A stretch of DNA of 64,000 nt from NCBI GenBank assembly GCA_002099365.1, contig MSED01000009.1, positions 744,001 to 808,000 of the forward strand, given 5' to 3'. Under the pieces are notes generated by a model that saw only the letters and a list, made by a program, of their open reading frames with translations, ran no database searches and was not told the DNA's origin. This DNA comes from Phialophora verrucosa. Its lineage: Eukaryota > Ascomycota > Eurotiomycetes > Chaetothyriales > Herpotrichiellaceae. Positions within the stretch are counted from its first letter, which is position 1. Each line of letters begins with the position of its first letter. A program made the translations under genes and the position numbers. Positions 1 through 10,301 of the stretch are shown piece after piece.

Positions 1-329
1 TCAAGTCGACGATCTGGACGGGCCGGCCTTTACGCGCTCTCGCCACCCCGTACGTGCGGAACTGGGAGACGAACCGAAGCGAGGAGATCAAGCAGCTGAC
101 CAGCAGTGGCATTATCCCGTTGCATCATGAAATGGATAAGTTGGACAAGGTCGGCGGCATCACCGAGGAGATTGAGGATCAAAGCACCCTGAGGCCCATG
201 GGGCAGGTGTCAGGGCTGGTGAACACACCGAACCAGACCGCCGAGGAGATTGTGAGGGAGATGATGGACGGCGCTGTGAAGGTCCTGGAGGGGGCGCAGG
301 GGTTTTTGAGGGTCGGCTCGAAGCTCTAA
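1..329 (+). CDS. Nitronate monooxygenase, C-terminal part (cut by window edge)
   Basis: The open frame runs in from the window edge (frame starting at base 3) to a TAA at 327-329, about 108 residues. It reads like the end of fungal nitronate monooxygenases (2-nitropropane dioxygenase family): a G-R-P-L-R...TPYV-x-N-W stretch, then EIKxLTxxGIIP, a MGQVSGL turn, and a helix EEIVREMMDGAVKVL near the end. These are FMN enzymes that oxidise alkyl nitronates to carbonyl compounds and nitrite, usually in the cytosol or peroxisome. The FMN-binding barrel core lies outside the window, so activity cannot be judged. The first ATG-like codon in the visible part is internal, not the gene start. Confidence 0.8.
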   Translation, partial: KSTIWTGRPLRALATPYVRNWETNRSEEIKQLTSSGIIPLHHEMDKLDKVGGITEEIEDQSTLRPMGQVSGLVNTPNQTAEEIVREMMDGAVKVLEGAQGFLRVGSKL

Positions 330-369
330 GGACGGTCTGAGCTCTACTAGACGGTCAGTGGGACTGCAG

Positions 370-980
370 CTACTGCGGTAGGTAGGCCTTGTACGCGCTT
401 CTTGTACCCGAAGACGCGAATATGAACATTTCTTCGCAAAAGCGACACGTCAGACATCGTTTCAACGCCGGGATTTCCGTAAGAGGGAATGGCAACCGTA
501 GGAACCATGGCTTTTCCGAGCCTGGAGGTGTAGCTGATACTTTATCCTCAAAGTCCTCATCCTCATGTCTGAGACTGACCACGAGGGCAGGGTATCCGGG
601 ACCGGTTTCTACAAGGACTTAGCAGATAGGGTTGTTGTTTTGCAATCCGCCATCCCAGTAGACGGTCCCGCCAATCTCCTTGGCTGGGAAGTAGAATGGG
701 GCTGCCGACGATGCACTTGCAGCCTCGATGATGGTGCGAGGAATGTTTTCACGAACGGTCAGATTTTCTGGCGAGTGAGAGCGAAAGATGTCCGTATGAT
801 TTCCGCTCTTTGTGGTGGTGCAGACGAACCTAAACCCCCGTGGGCACTCGCAGTAAAATTTGACCGGAGGCACGTCTCTTCGTTCGATATCCCTAGTGTT
901 TTATTTTCAGGATTGTTGATCGTTTGCTCCTGCAGAACTTTCCTTGTTTCTGACTCCAGCATCGTCCGCTATGCTTAAAA
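370..980 (-). pseudogene. Patatin-like phospholipase relic with in-frame stop
   Basis: On the minus strand, 873-622 encodes the second half of a fungal patatin domain: a core strand (FVCTTTKSG), the EAASASSAAPFYF block typical of patatin-like proteins, and the DGG catalytic-Asp motif followed by NNNP. Directly after this comes a TAA at 621-619, at a place where the family normally continues. The same frame then stays open through 582-370 with a plausible continuation (VLVET, then a low-similarity tail). The simplest reading is a C-to-T nonsense change (CAA to TAA). I could not find the upstream nucleophile motif (GxSxG) in a continuous frame. An intron hiding the stop is possible, but I see no good GT...AG pair. 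Probably a broken acyl-hydrolase gene. Confidence 0.6.
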
Positions 981-1330
981 TCTTCGCCACCAACTCTGCC
1001 CTAGAGGAACAAGCCAAACCTCCTTGCGGGACATTGGGCGCATCCTCTCTCTAGCAAAGGATACTATGATTGGAACAACGTACCAGAGCAGCTTCGACCA
1101 AAATACCAAATGCCATGGCTCAGGTCGTCGCGGACTTCACATGATGGTGGATTGTCAAGTAAAGATTATTGGCAATCCTGTCCGTCGTTCACTAGCACCG
1201 AGGACGAACATGGCAACGCATGTTCTGCGACGCTAACCCAGACCTAGCTGGGCCGTTCGCTTTGAAGGGCGCGCAGGGTGTGAGAAAGCAATGCTCATGA
1301 TCGCCTTTGACTTCCAGGCGAGCGACAGAA

Positions 1331-1846
1331 CTACACCCAGCACGGATTTTCTGCAGGCAAGTTCTCATTCCGACATAAAGTGGCTGCTCTCAACCCGACT
1401 TCAGAACTGATCAAGCACGTCACGACTGGGAGACCACATTTGGGGCCATTTCGGTACCTCACCGGTAATTGATCCTGCCAACACCAAGGAAACAAGAAGG
1501 CGGGTGCAACACATGCGGTTGCCAAAAGCAGTGCTGTCACCTATTGCACAGATCCGTGTCTTTTCACCACAGCTACCAAGAAGGTAGGCTTGTGTTTCTG
1601 GAATGCAGAATATGGGGACACCGTTGTACTGCTTCTCGGAGGCAGCGTTCCATATCTTCTGCTTCCTTTGCCAGATGACGAGGAGGCGTTCAAATTTTTC
1701 GGTGATTGTGTCATATTGTGTATCATGTATAGCGAGTTCCTGCGCGTGCAGAAGAAGTGCATCAAGCTGGGAACATTCTCGTTATCGTAAGACGCAGAGA
1801 CAAGACCAAAGCGACACGGAGACCGGCCGACCTGATCCCACAGCAT
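1331..1846 (-). pseudogene. Possible second patatin-type fragment
   Basis: Two abutting minus-strand open stretches (1846-1541 and 1540-1331), separated by a stop, carry weak echoes of the same fold. Near the end of the first is a strand-like TFLVAVVKRHG. In the next is ATACVAPAFLF, which resembles the ATSAAPxFF block of patatin-like phospholipases. Spacing between the two is shorter than in intact proteins and no DGG-NNP motif follows. It may be an older, more decayed copy than the relic at 370-980, or chance. There is no start, splice or domain evidence to support a working gene. Confidence 0.22.
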
Positions 1847-2945
1847 CTCAAAGCGCCATTCGCCTTGATCGAGTCAGTGCTTGATCCTTCTGGCTGCAAC
1901 GATGCCTGAGGCCACAAGTTTGCCCCAGCCCTCGCACCCTTAACAACAAAGGAGATGTACAGTAATCAGAAAGCAAGAGCAACTGAGCCGCTGTAGGGAG
2001 ACCTAGGTACATTAGCCGTTGGCGACATGCGCATCATGTTGCCGTAGGTTGCAATGGCCGGGTGCTTACGGATTGAGATAAGAGCATCGAAGGCCACGCA
2101 ATGTCCAAGAACTTTGCTTGGCCTTGTGGCTTCTCTATGAACTGGCCCAACTGTCGAATCAGGAAGCTCGCTGTCTCGGTGTTACAACACTCCTTGCGCC
2201 TGTGTACCTCCTATGCCCTGCCCTTCTCGACTCGGATTCTTGCACTCCTGGATCCGGCAGACCCGGATCTTCAGGCCAGCAGCGACGCGTTGCACATCTA
2301 GGGGAGCATACCGTTGCTCATCGGCTTGTTTCAGCCTTGGGTGCTGCGTCTGGAAGCTCGCTGCTGGTCATGATGACCCCGCACCTTTGCGGGGCGGTCG
2401 ACGGCCGTCACTGCATTCTCCTCAACACCGCGGCGAACATCACGATCTCTAAAGGAACGGTTTGTGCTAGTCCAGAGTCTAAGTCCATTGGTCGAAGGAA
2501 GGGTTGGTCTGGTGGGCTAACCCGGCTACCGTGACCACATGAGTGCAACACCGGCTGGAGAAACCTGCGCATGCTATCTCATATCGTCATGCTATCTTTC
2601 GCATGTTCTCGTGGACCTATCATCGTGTCTGCCCCAGAATGCTTCTAACGGACAGAGTGCGTCGCCATTCGTGCTCTCCCAAAATCTGGCGAATTGGATT
2701 GCCCCTTGCATCTCAGAAGGATTTTTAATAGTTGACCACCCTTGGGCACTAGACGAAGGTGTGATCAGACATTCTGGCAGGAGCAGTCGCGGAAAAGCGC
2801 ACCTCACCCGGAAGTTCAAGAGAGCCATAATGCTCCAGATGGACGCAATCTTGCTCTTGTCCACCCCTCCTTCTCTGCTGTTCTGGCTTCCGCCGTCCAC
2901 TGCCTCGAGTCTTCTCTTTGCACACGAGAAACGGTACAGGCCAAA

Positions 2946-4377
2946 ATGCTTCGACAGATTTTTCCAGCTGCGATCCTGGTTGCCTTCGTAGCTGCGCAGG
3001 ATGAAGGCATCATTGAGACTCTCAACTCCATGCCGGAAGTCTCCGAGCTCGTGACATATCTGGACAAATATCCAGGCCTCACGACATGGCTCCAAGGATT
3101 ATCGGATATCACATTCCTCGCGCCAAGTAATGATGCGTTTGCCGCACTGGCCGACTCATCAACCGTACCGAGTCTGCCAGTCGATGAGATCGACGCCGAA
3201 GCTTTGATCAGCTACCACGTGCTAGACGGAACTTTCTATGGCTTCGGCGACGACGAATACATCCATGTGCCGACTGCCATGCTCCTACATGCGGATGCAA
3301 ACGAATCAATGGTCACTGGTGGTGACATGGTCATCGCCAGAGCCTCCTCGTGGTCCAGTGCCGTCTCATTCACGTCGGGAGGCCTCCACATATCTGAGAG
3401 CTATGGGGAACCATTAAACTTCACGGGCGGTGTCATTTATACCATTGACTCCTTCCTGACTCTTCCGCAAACGTTCCAGGAGACCGCTGAGGAACAGGAC
3501 ATGCTCGGAGCACAGCCCTTCGCCGATGCGGTCATCACCGTCCCCGACACCCTTAAGAACGTGACCATTGATGACTTGTCCGGGGTCACCATCTTCTTAC
3601 CGATGAACTACTCTCTGCAGGAAATTGGCAATGTGATTGAGAACATGCCCAAGTCAGAGTTTGATAGAATGGTCTCATATCACATCATCGATGAGGTCTT
3701 GGAGATCGATCCGGATGCGCCACCTAGCGGATATTACTCAACCTACGAAGGGACCGGAGTCACCATCTTCAGCTCCAATGACTTTGTATTCATCAACAAT
3801 GCTCGGATTGTCAGCTCCCCAAACTGGATCTTCAGGGGAGGCATGATCTACACGATCTATGGGTGAGTTGAGAGAGCCGGCGCCCGACTCAAAGTCAATG
3901 GCTAACGTGTTTCCCAGAGTCCTCAATCCCAGCAATATCACGATCGATGTAGATGCGAATGACGCCGAAATCGCCTTTGCCGGCGCAACATACACCCCCG
4001 ACTTCACATTCCCCACCTCAGACTCTGGCTCAGTACCCACCAGCTCGTCTTCGCCGATCCCGAGCTCCAGTTCCGGCGGCTTGTCTACCGGAGCGAAAGC
4101 AGGCATCGGAGCAGCCATCGCGGCTCTTCTGGCGATCCTCATCGGAGTATGTTTCTTCATGCGCCTAAGACGGCGGACCAAGCGAGAGCTCGGCATGGAC
4201 ACAAACACAAAGTATCAGTATCCCATGAGCTACCCCATGAAGGACCTGGAAGTGTCAATCTCTCACGAGGAACTGGTCGCCAATGCCGCGAAACCTGCAC
4301 GCGCGCCAATCAAGGAGTTTACCCCGAACGTGAGCGTCCATTCACTTGGCTGGACCGTGAAAGAAACATCAATCTGA
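2946..4377 (+). CDS. Membrane-anchored fasciclin (FAS1) domain protein
   Basis: Two exons, 2946-3862 and 3918-4377, joined across a GTGAGT...CCCAG intron of 55 nt, give 458 residues. I chose the ATG at 2946 because it opens a clean signal peptide (hydrophobic to about residue 17, then QDEG); the frame upstream is not signal-like. Two FAS1 modules follow: the first has the DITFLAPSNDAF hallmark and a YHVLDG motif, the second GVTIFLPMN and YHIID. At least five N-x-S/T sites fit a secreted, glycosylated ectodomain. After a Ser/Pro-rich stalk there is one transmembrane helix (about 367-387) and a basic cytoplasmic tail of 71 residues. FAS1 proteins mediate cell-surface adhesion; fungal members sit on plasma membrane, wall or vacuole. 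The C-terminal helix means this one is not GPI-anchored. Confidence 0.88.
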
Positions 4378-5161
4378 GTGAGTTAGGGCTTGCGTGAATG
4401 AGTGAATGAGTCCGTGAGTGAATTGTCTCTTTGGACCAGTACGTGCACACTTGTCCCCCGCGCGCCTGAGTCGAGCCATAGAGAATTAGAGCATATGTAC
4501 CGGGACTAAGGTGACGAGGTATGGCGTACTCCGGCGCGGTAGAGGTGGAAGTGAAGGTTAAGGCATTGATTTTTATCGCGATGATACATACGATACCATT
4601 CGTTTGGCGCAGGGAGGAGCACGATCAGTTGTGCTCAGTACCACCTTGTGTGGGAATCCGGACATATACGAGTTTGTATGTGTATATGAGGCACACTTGA
4701 ATCATCTGCAATGCATGCATGCTTTTCCCATGCCATGCGCATCCCCGCCACCCTGTCACTCAGTTGAAGTGGCGCAGGAGCAAGTACCAGCCTCATGTAA
4801 CCGAGGAAGTGCAGTGTTCGGTCGGGTATTCCCCCTCTCGCCCTTTGCCCGACAGCAGGCGAGACACTGTGAGGACGGGCGTGACAAACTCGTAGGACCT
4901 GAAAGATCGAGTGCGCAGTCTGGAAAGTCGTAGTCTCGGGCGCGAATGATGATAGATTTCTCTCGAACTAACTGGGGCGAACGGCCTCTAAGGCCCGCTC
5001 GGAAGCTCCGCCCTGTGACACTCACGCACGGCTGGGCCCTGGTAGTCATCCTAAACACAGCTGTGTCTCTGTGATGGAGAAAAATCCCGTTCCACGGGAA
5101 AACGACGCCCACGAAACCCCATAATAGAGATTAAAGTATTAATTAGCAGTTGGACCCGATC
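4378..5161. other. Intergenic spacer
   Basis: No supported gene. It starts with short GAGTGAAT-type direct repeats (about 4398-4425). Small frames here show no domain. Confidence 0.6.
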
Positions 5162-6227
5162 ATGGAAAAGCCATTCGTGCCCTCGTCGGGCAAACCGGTC
5201 ATCGCGGTGGCTGGAGCGACGGGAGACCTGGGCACGCGCTTGAGCAACACGTTTCTCTCGCCCGAACTGCGAGACAGGCTCTCGGGATTCGTGTCGCTTG
5301 CCCGTCGACGGACCCCGAGGACGGAGAAATGGAGGGACCTGGGCGCCGAGATCCGCATAATCGACGACCAGCAGAGCGACGAGGATGATTTGGTCATGGC
5401 ACTCGAGGGCGTGGATGTCCTTGTCAACGCGTGAGTCCCTTCACCAGGCCAGCCAGCCAGCCAGCCAGCCTGCGCGTTGCAAGGCGCTTATACTTAATAA
5501 CGCGGGTGGTTTCCTTAGGATCTCGACTGCGGGGGCCACGCTCCGGGATAGACTTGCCAGCGCTCTGCCCAGGACATCGGTCAAGCTGTACTTCCCGTCG
5601 GAGTTCGGGGTCGACCACACACTGCACGACTTTCATGTCCCGGAATGGGACGGCAAGAAGCGGCATTACGAGCTGGCCAAGCAGAAGGTGCAGCGGGAGG
5701 GAGGGATTCACGTCTGCAGGCTTTTCGTCGGCCTGTTCTTGCACAGTGGGATCGCGCCGTGGTACGGCTTCCACACCTCCAAGGCCGTATACCAGGCTGT
5801 GGGCAGTTTGGATCAAAGTATCAGCTATACGGACATCGGCGACATTGCTCGCGTGGTGTGTGGTCTCGCCGAGCGAGCTGTGCGAGGGGAGAAAGTGCCT
5901 GAAGAGTTGCGGATTGCTGGATCACACGCCAGTTTTCGTCAAATCGCCCAAGTCATGTCCGCCGCTGGTGGTGGAGACGTTGACTTGAAGACGGTCGAGC
6001 TGGACAGCTATCGAGACAAGGCCTTGGGTCGCCAGTACGAGGATCGCGGTGCTATTGTATGCTTGAGATTCGTCATGGGCGACGGGAGGGTTGATTACAG
6101 GCCCAAGGACGAGGGCGGACTAGGCAATGATAACGAGGTGGTCAATCCGGGGCAGAGGCAGTTTGTGTGGAAGACTGTAGGGGACTTGGCGCGTGAGACG
6201 AACGGAAGACCGAACAGCGACGCATAG
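5162..6227 (+). CDS. NmrA-like / isoflavone reductase-like NAD(P)-binding oxidoreductase
   Basis: Exons 5162-5430 and 5519-6227 join across a GTGAGT...CCTTAG intron of 88 nt to give 325 residues. The N terminus carries a Rossmann dinucleotide-binding loop (VIAVAGATGDLGTRL, residues about 14-28). The segment KLYFPSEFGVDH after the intron is the conserved strand-turn of the NmrA/isoflavone-reductase family of atypical short-chain dehydrogenases. Family members are either NAD(P)H reductases of aromatic or phenolic compounds or redox-sensing regulators; the sequence alone does not decide. A Rossmann Gly-rich loop and full length argue for a working enzyme. The intron holds about six CAGC units (5449-5470). 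It converges with the AFG2 gene, 91 bp away. Confidence 0.85.
5449..5470. repeat. (CAGC)n microsatellite in intron
   Basis: Roughly five to six tandem CAGC units lie inside the single intron of the NmrA-like gene. Length changes here would not alter the protein. Confidence 0.8.
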
Positions 6228-6318
6228 CGATCGGTGTCGGGGAGGGGGTTCGATGTTTCGTCGACGGGATTAATTACCGTAGGTTCGCCGTCGGTGCGGC
6301 AGAGCTCAAGCTGTCAGT

Positions 6319-8397
6319 TCAACGCGTCATTCGTGTCGCGTTCCATGTTTCGAGCTCCTCCAACATTTCACGAGTAATGCTCCTTGGCGTATTTGCGACA
6401 GCTGTCCGGATGTCTTCGAGTCCGATGGTTTCCCGGTCCTCATCGAACGCCACATCTCCCGCAGCTTGACAGATAGCGACGACTTCGGCTCCGGAGAATC
6501 CTTCTGTCCATTTCCCGAATTCTTCAACATCCAAATCTAGACCGGTTTCGCTCTGGTAGAGTCCCTCCCCGCCAAGCTGCTTCCTGAGAATTTCCTTTCT
6601 CGCTTCAAGGTCCGGGGGCCCTATGTAGACAACGTTGTCGAATCTGCCGGGGCGCATCAACGCAGGATCGATCTGTTGTGGTTTGTTGGTCGCCGCAACC
6701 ACAAACACGTTCCTTAGTTCCTCGAAGCCATCCATCTCATTCAATAATGTGGTCAGAACATTTAAATCGCCGCCACTTCTCCCCCGAGAAGCGATCGCGT
6801 CGATTTCGTCGAAGAAGATGATGCTGGGACTTGCAGCCCTGGCCTTGCGGAAAACCTCCCGAGTGGCCCTTTCGCTCTCCCCGACGTACATGGAGATCAA
6901 CTCTGCTCCTTTGACTGCCAGGAAGTTGAGGCCGGCTTCGGTGGCAAGGGCTCGGACGAGCAAAGTTTTCGAGCAGCCGGGCGGACCGTACAGGAGCACT
7001 CCTTTCTTCGGCTTCAACCGGAGCTTCTTCATGCGGTCCGCGAACTTGAGTGGTCGTTCGATAGCATTCTGTAGTTGGCGTTTGATTTCGTGTTGGCCGC
7101 CAATGTCGGTCCATTGGACATTTGGTGTCTCGAGGAAGATTTCCTGCAAGGCAGAAGGTCTCACGCGCTGCAGAGCCGTGTCCAAAACAGCAGACTCAAT
7201 GGCGGGCATCGAAACTTCACCGACCTCCCCACCAGATGGCGGTGGGTTGTCCGACACCAGCTCGAGCGTCACTCGCAGGAGGCGCCGAAGATCAACGCCC
7301 ACATAGCCATGAGTTCTTTCTGAGAGCTCCTGTAGTTGTTCGTCTGTGGGATAATTCCCGGAGCCGCGCAGGGCCAGAAGGATGTCCTTTCTGTGAGGCG
7401 CCGAAGGGATGGGCAGCTCGATCTCAGCCGCGAACTTGCCTTCAGTCCGCAGCCGTTCGTCAATATCATTTGGATGGCGGGCTTCCGTGATCAAAAGTGT
7501 AGGACTACCTATGATGCGTTTGAACATCGATTCGAGTTCGTAGATGGCTGTCGATGCACCTGGAGCCCCCCCTTTAGCAAGGACGTATTCCGGAGGCACA
7601 ATCACTAAACAGGGCTCGTTCGACGAACCAACGTGCATGCCTGGTTTCCAAGGTATTATGGATGGCCACCCGGATTCCGAAAGAACTTCAATCAAGGCCG
7701 TCTTACCAGTGCCTTTGGCGCCATACAACAGAATGCCTTGCACTGGCTCATACGTGGACCAAACCTGTCTCACCAGTGGCCGCAATATTCTGTTGATTAT
7801 TGCCTGCAACTCCTGAATCTGCGTCTCGATACCTCCTAGGCACGCTGGTTTGAGCTCAATGTTGACGACGCTCCCGGAGTCGCCATCTGCGACAACGCGA
7901 AAAGGTGTGGTGGGCGTAACCCGCGCGATCATGGCATCGTGCAGCCCTACGTCTTTGACCACGAATTCAACGCCGTTGCTGGGCCGAATCCTCTGCGATG
8001 TCACCATATAATCGCCCGCAGGTGGAATGCTAGGCGCAATGTTTTTGCTCCAGAAACGCATCTCTTTTTCATCTAGTGGAGCGTCCAGTTTGCGAACTGT
8101 CACCACCCCTGCCTCAGCGATGGGTCGTGACGAGCGAAAAATTGTGATCTTATCACCCAGTTTGAATCCGTAGGCCTCTTGGAGAAGTTTAGACGTTTGG
8201 ACGATGGTGTCTTTCATTCCAGGTCCTAACCCTTCCCAAGCAATGGCCAACTTACGTTTGCCATTCGATTCTTCCCCAGTCCTGATTTCGCAGACGTCGC
8301 CTGACTTTAACTTGAGGCTGAGCATGGATACAGCGGTCAGCCGGACTCTAAACGGATCTTTATCCGTACCCGCTGGGCGTACGGTGAAGAAGGACAT
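6319..8397 (-). CDS. AFG2: AAA+ ATPase Afg2/Drg1 (SPATA5-like), 60S ribosome biogenesis
   Basis: Single exon, 692 residues from the ATG at 8397. The frame stays open upstream, but this start gives the family-like opening MSFFTVRP. An N-terminal double-psi-barrel-like region (LKLKSGDVCEI) is followed by D1 and D2 ATPase domains. D2 is complete: Walker A GPPGCSKT (about 470), a GPPGCSKT form typical of Afg2/SPATA5; pore region MYVGESE; Walker B IIFFDEID (about 527); sensor and arginine finger ATNKP...MRPGRFD. Afg2/Drg1 is a cytoplasmic hexamer that strips shuttling factors such as Rlp24 from pre-60S particles. D1 is odd: Walker A is GAKGTGKT, but Walker B reads LVIVPPEY instead of an Asp-Glu pair, the pore loop is missing, and the arginine finger region is LRTEGKF. 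D1 may bind ATP without hydrolysing it. Confidence 0.88.
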   Translation of the reverse strand: MSFFTVRPAGTDKDPFRVRLTAVSMLSLKLKSGDVCEIRTGEESNGKRKLAIAWEGLGPGMKDTIVQTSKLLQEAYGFKLGDKITIFRSSRPIAEAGVVTVRKLDAPLDEKEMRFWSKNIAPSIPPAGDYMVTSQRIRPSNGVEFVVKDVGLHDAMIARVTPTTPFRVVADGDSGSVVNIELKPACLGGIETQIQELQAIINRILRPLVRQVWSTYEPVQGILLYGAKGTGKTALIEVLSESGWPSIIPWKPGMHVGSSNEPCLVIVPPEYVLAKGGAPGASTAIYELESMFKRIIGSPTLLITEARHPNDIDERLRTEGKFAAEIELPIPSAPHRKDILLALRGSGNYPTDEQLQELSERTHGYVGVDLRRLLRVTLELVSDNPPPSGGEVGEVSMPAIESAVLDTALQRVRPSALQEIFLETPNVQWTDIGGQHEIKRQLQNAIERPLKFADRMKKLRLKPKKGVLLYGPPGCSKTLLVRALATEAGLNFLAVKGAELISMYVGESERATREVFRKARAASPSIIFFDEIDAIASRGRSGGDLNVLTTLLNEMDGFEELRNVFVVAATNKPQQIDPALMRPGRFDNVVYIGPPDLEARKEILRKQLGGEGLYQSETGLDLDVEEFGKWTEGFSGAEVVAICQAAGDVAFDEDRETIGLEDIRTAVANTPRSITREMLEELETWNATRMTR

Positions 8398-8605
8398 TTT
8401 GGCAAAGTTGAAGGTTTGGTCAAGGTCATCATAGCTGCTGGGTGAGAAATATTGAAGGATGAGAGTGAAGAACTTGAGGACTTCCACCAATCTTGGCAAA
8501 ACGAGTCACGTGAGGATGAAAATGGTGCGAATTGCCCATATGCAGCTACCATTACACGGCCTGGTGAGATGCCGTACAAAATGAAGCTTTTGTCACAGAT
8601 CTGAA

Positions 8606-9812
8606 TTATTCGGGTGACTCAAAAGAGCTTCGCTGGCCCGCGCTGCGAGTAACTCGCTTGGTGATCCCACTGTCGTCCCCTCCCTCGTGTCCCGTTGTTC
8701 CCTCTACGCCTGCATGCAGCTCGTCGGTCGGCTCTTCCTGAATTTCAGATGCTCGAGGGACTTTCTCCCAGCCTTCACCATTGTCCGCTTTTAAGGCTCC
8801 GGTAATTTCCTTGACCACTTTCGTCCCCTCATTCTCAACTCCGTTCCAGGCACCGCAACCACTACACCTCCAGCGGCCCAGTTCTTCTGGCGTCCTAATA
8901 CCAGGAGGTGCTTGACCGTTGACCAAGCGACATTTGGAACATAGCAAAACCAACCTGTTCTTTGCGGCCGTCTCATCCTCACCAAGCAGCACGTCGAGTA
9001 TCCGATCGTACCAACGCGGCGTCTGCTGATATGTTGTGCTCGTCTGAGGTGGAATGTCGGAGAAGGCATTTGGCGCGAATCCTGGCGAGTCGGGAGTGAT
9101 ATTCGTCGGGCTGGTTGCCATCGTGTCTATCATAACCGGAGATGTGCCATGGGTGGGAGAAGTAGAAGGACGGCTGGTCTCTACATCAGGCTTCTGGGGA
9201 GGTGGAGATGGGACGTTCCTGCCCGGAATATTGGCCGTAGGGGGAGGAGCAATTCCAGTCCTTTGCTGAGGCGGCGTAGTATTGACCTTCCGCTTTGAGC
9301 CCTGTTGTGTTTGTCTCGGTGGTGTCTTGTTCGGCGGAGCGCCACCATACTTCCGCAGCAGTTCCTCAGTGCTATCATACTTTGTGGCTTTCTTGAGATC
9401 GGTAATCTTCTGCTCCCTTTGCTTCTGTAGATGTTCTAAATATGCTTGCTGACGGCCTGCCCTCCAGTCGAAGAAAGCAGTGATGAGCCGTCGGACGCCA
9501 TAGATGAGCGCGGGCGCACCGACGAGGCCGGCATAGTGATACAGCGTCCAATTTTGGGGGCCGAGGACAAGGACAATAACAAGAGTATAAAGGAGATATG
9601 TGAGTGTGGTGTAGAGTGTCCAGAGGGCTTTGACTCGACGGCCGCGGCTTCGACTGGTGTCGAGCGCGAGGTTTGCGGCGGAGATCTGGGATGCAAGCTT
9701 CGAAAGAGCCTTTTCGAACGAGGCTGGAGAATTCGCATCGCCCTAGAGGAGGCTGTCAGTTGTGTTTCATCGGTGCTGTTGTCCTCGTGCTCACCTTCCA
9801 GAGCCAAGACAT
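8606..9812 (-). CDS. LNP1: Lunapark-family ER junction protein (Lnp1)
   Basis: Exon 1 is tiny (9812-9795, MSWLWK), then a 52-nt intron (GTGAGC...CTCTAG), then exon 2, 9742-8606, giving 384 residues. An in-frame ATG at 9827 would add five residues. Order: amphipathic helix, TM1 (about 46-66), TM2 (about 74-96), a coiled coil (AYLEHLQKQREQKITDLKK), a Pro/Thr-rich linker, then a zinc ribbon with Cys274-x2-Cys277 and Cys299-x2-Cys302, preceded by the family helix RWYDRILDVLLGED. Lunapark localises to three-way junctions of the tubular ER and stabilises them, acting against Sey1/atlastin fusion. The exon 2 frame lacks any ATG until residue 210, so automatic start calling would miss the membrane half. 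Divergent from GOT1, another early-secretory gene, about 490 bp away. Confidence 0.9.
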
Positions 9813-10301
9813 ACTGGCTCGTCTCATTTGTGCTAGGTCAGGATGGGCGACTGAAGAATTCTCATTTCATTCGCAAGGGAGTTCATGTCAACGTAAACTC
9901 AATCCCCTTGAGAACAACATGGTGGGTTGTCTCAAGCGCCTGCAACTATTGAAAGTGAATTCACTGTGCATCCATTAATGATGTCTGCGTCAGTGGTATT
10001 TGGAGATGCGTAACGTGGCCCTCGTCGGCGAATCGGGAGGAACACGTAGCGAAGCGAGGCTTCCCTAGCCCAAGCCTGACGCGCATCGCAACTCACCTGC
10101 ATTTCATCTTCTCCTCCCAGTTGAGGCCAGTTCAACAATTTCTAAAGCAGCTTCCACCGTGGCAAGTACGTTTCCAGGGGCAGCAGCTTCAAGTGGACAT
10201 TTCCTCAACCCCGAGGCGCCTCATATTTCAATCGTGTCCGACTCGACCTTGTCCTCTCACTCAACCATCACTCCACCTCGACCACGCTGAAGCAGCCCAA
10301 G
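9813..10301. promoter_or_regulatory. Shared divergent promoter region LNP1 / GOT1
   Basis: The two start codons face away from each other across 489 bp with no gene between. Both products act in the ER-Golgi system, so co-regulation is plausible but inferred from position only. Confidence 0.5.

Larger units (their letters stand above)
330..2945. other. Gene-poor spacer with phospholipase relics
   Basis: Apart from the patatin fragments listed separately, no open frame in these 2.6 kb shows a recognisable domain or convincing exon structure. Short overlapping frames around 2100-2530 give Leu/Ala-rich peptides without family signatures. Confidence 0.6.

Noticed and set aside
3738..4208. 156-codon minus frame opposite the FAS1 gene
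   Set aside because: Antisense to the fasciclin exon and its intron; no features.
6635..7306. 223-codon plus-strand frame opposite AFG2
   Set aside because: Shadow of the Walker-motif-bearing gene on the other strand, no domain of its own.
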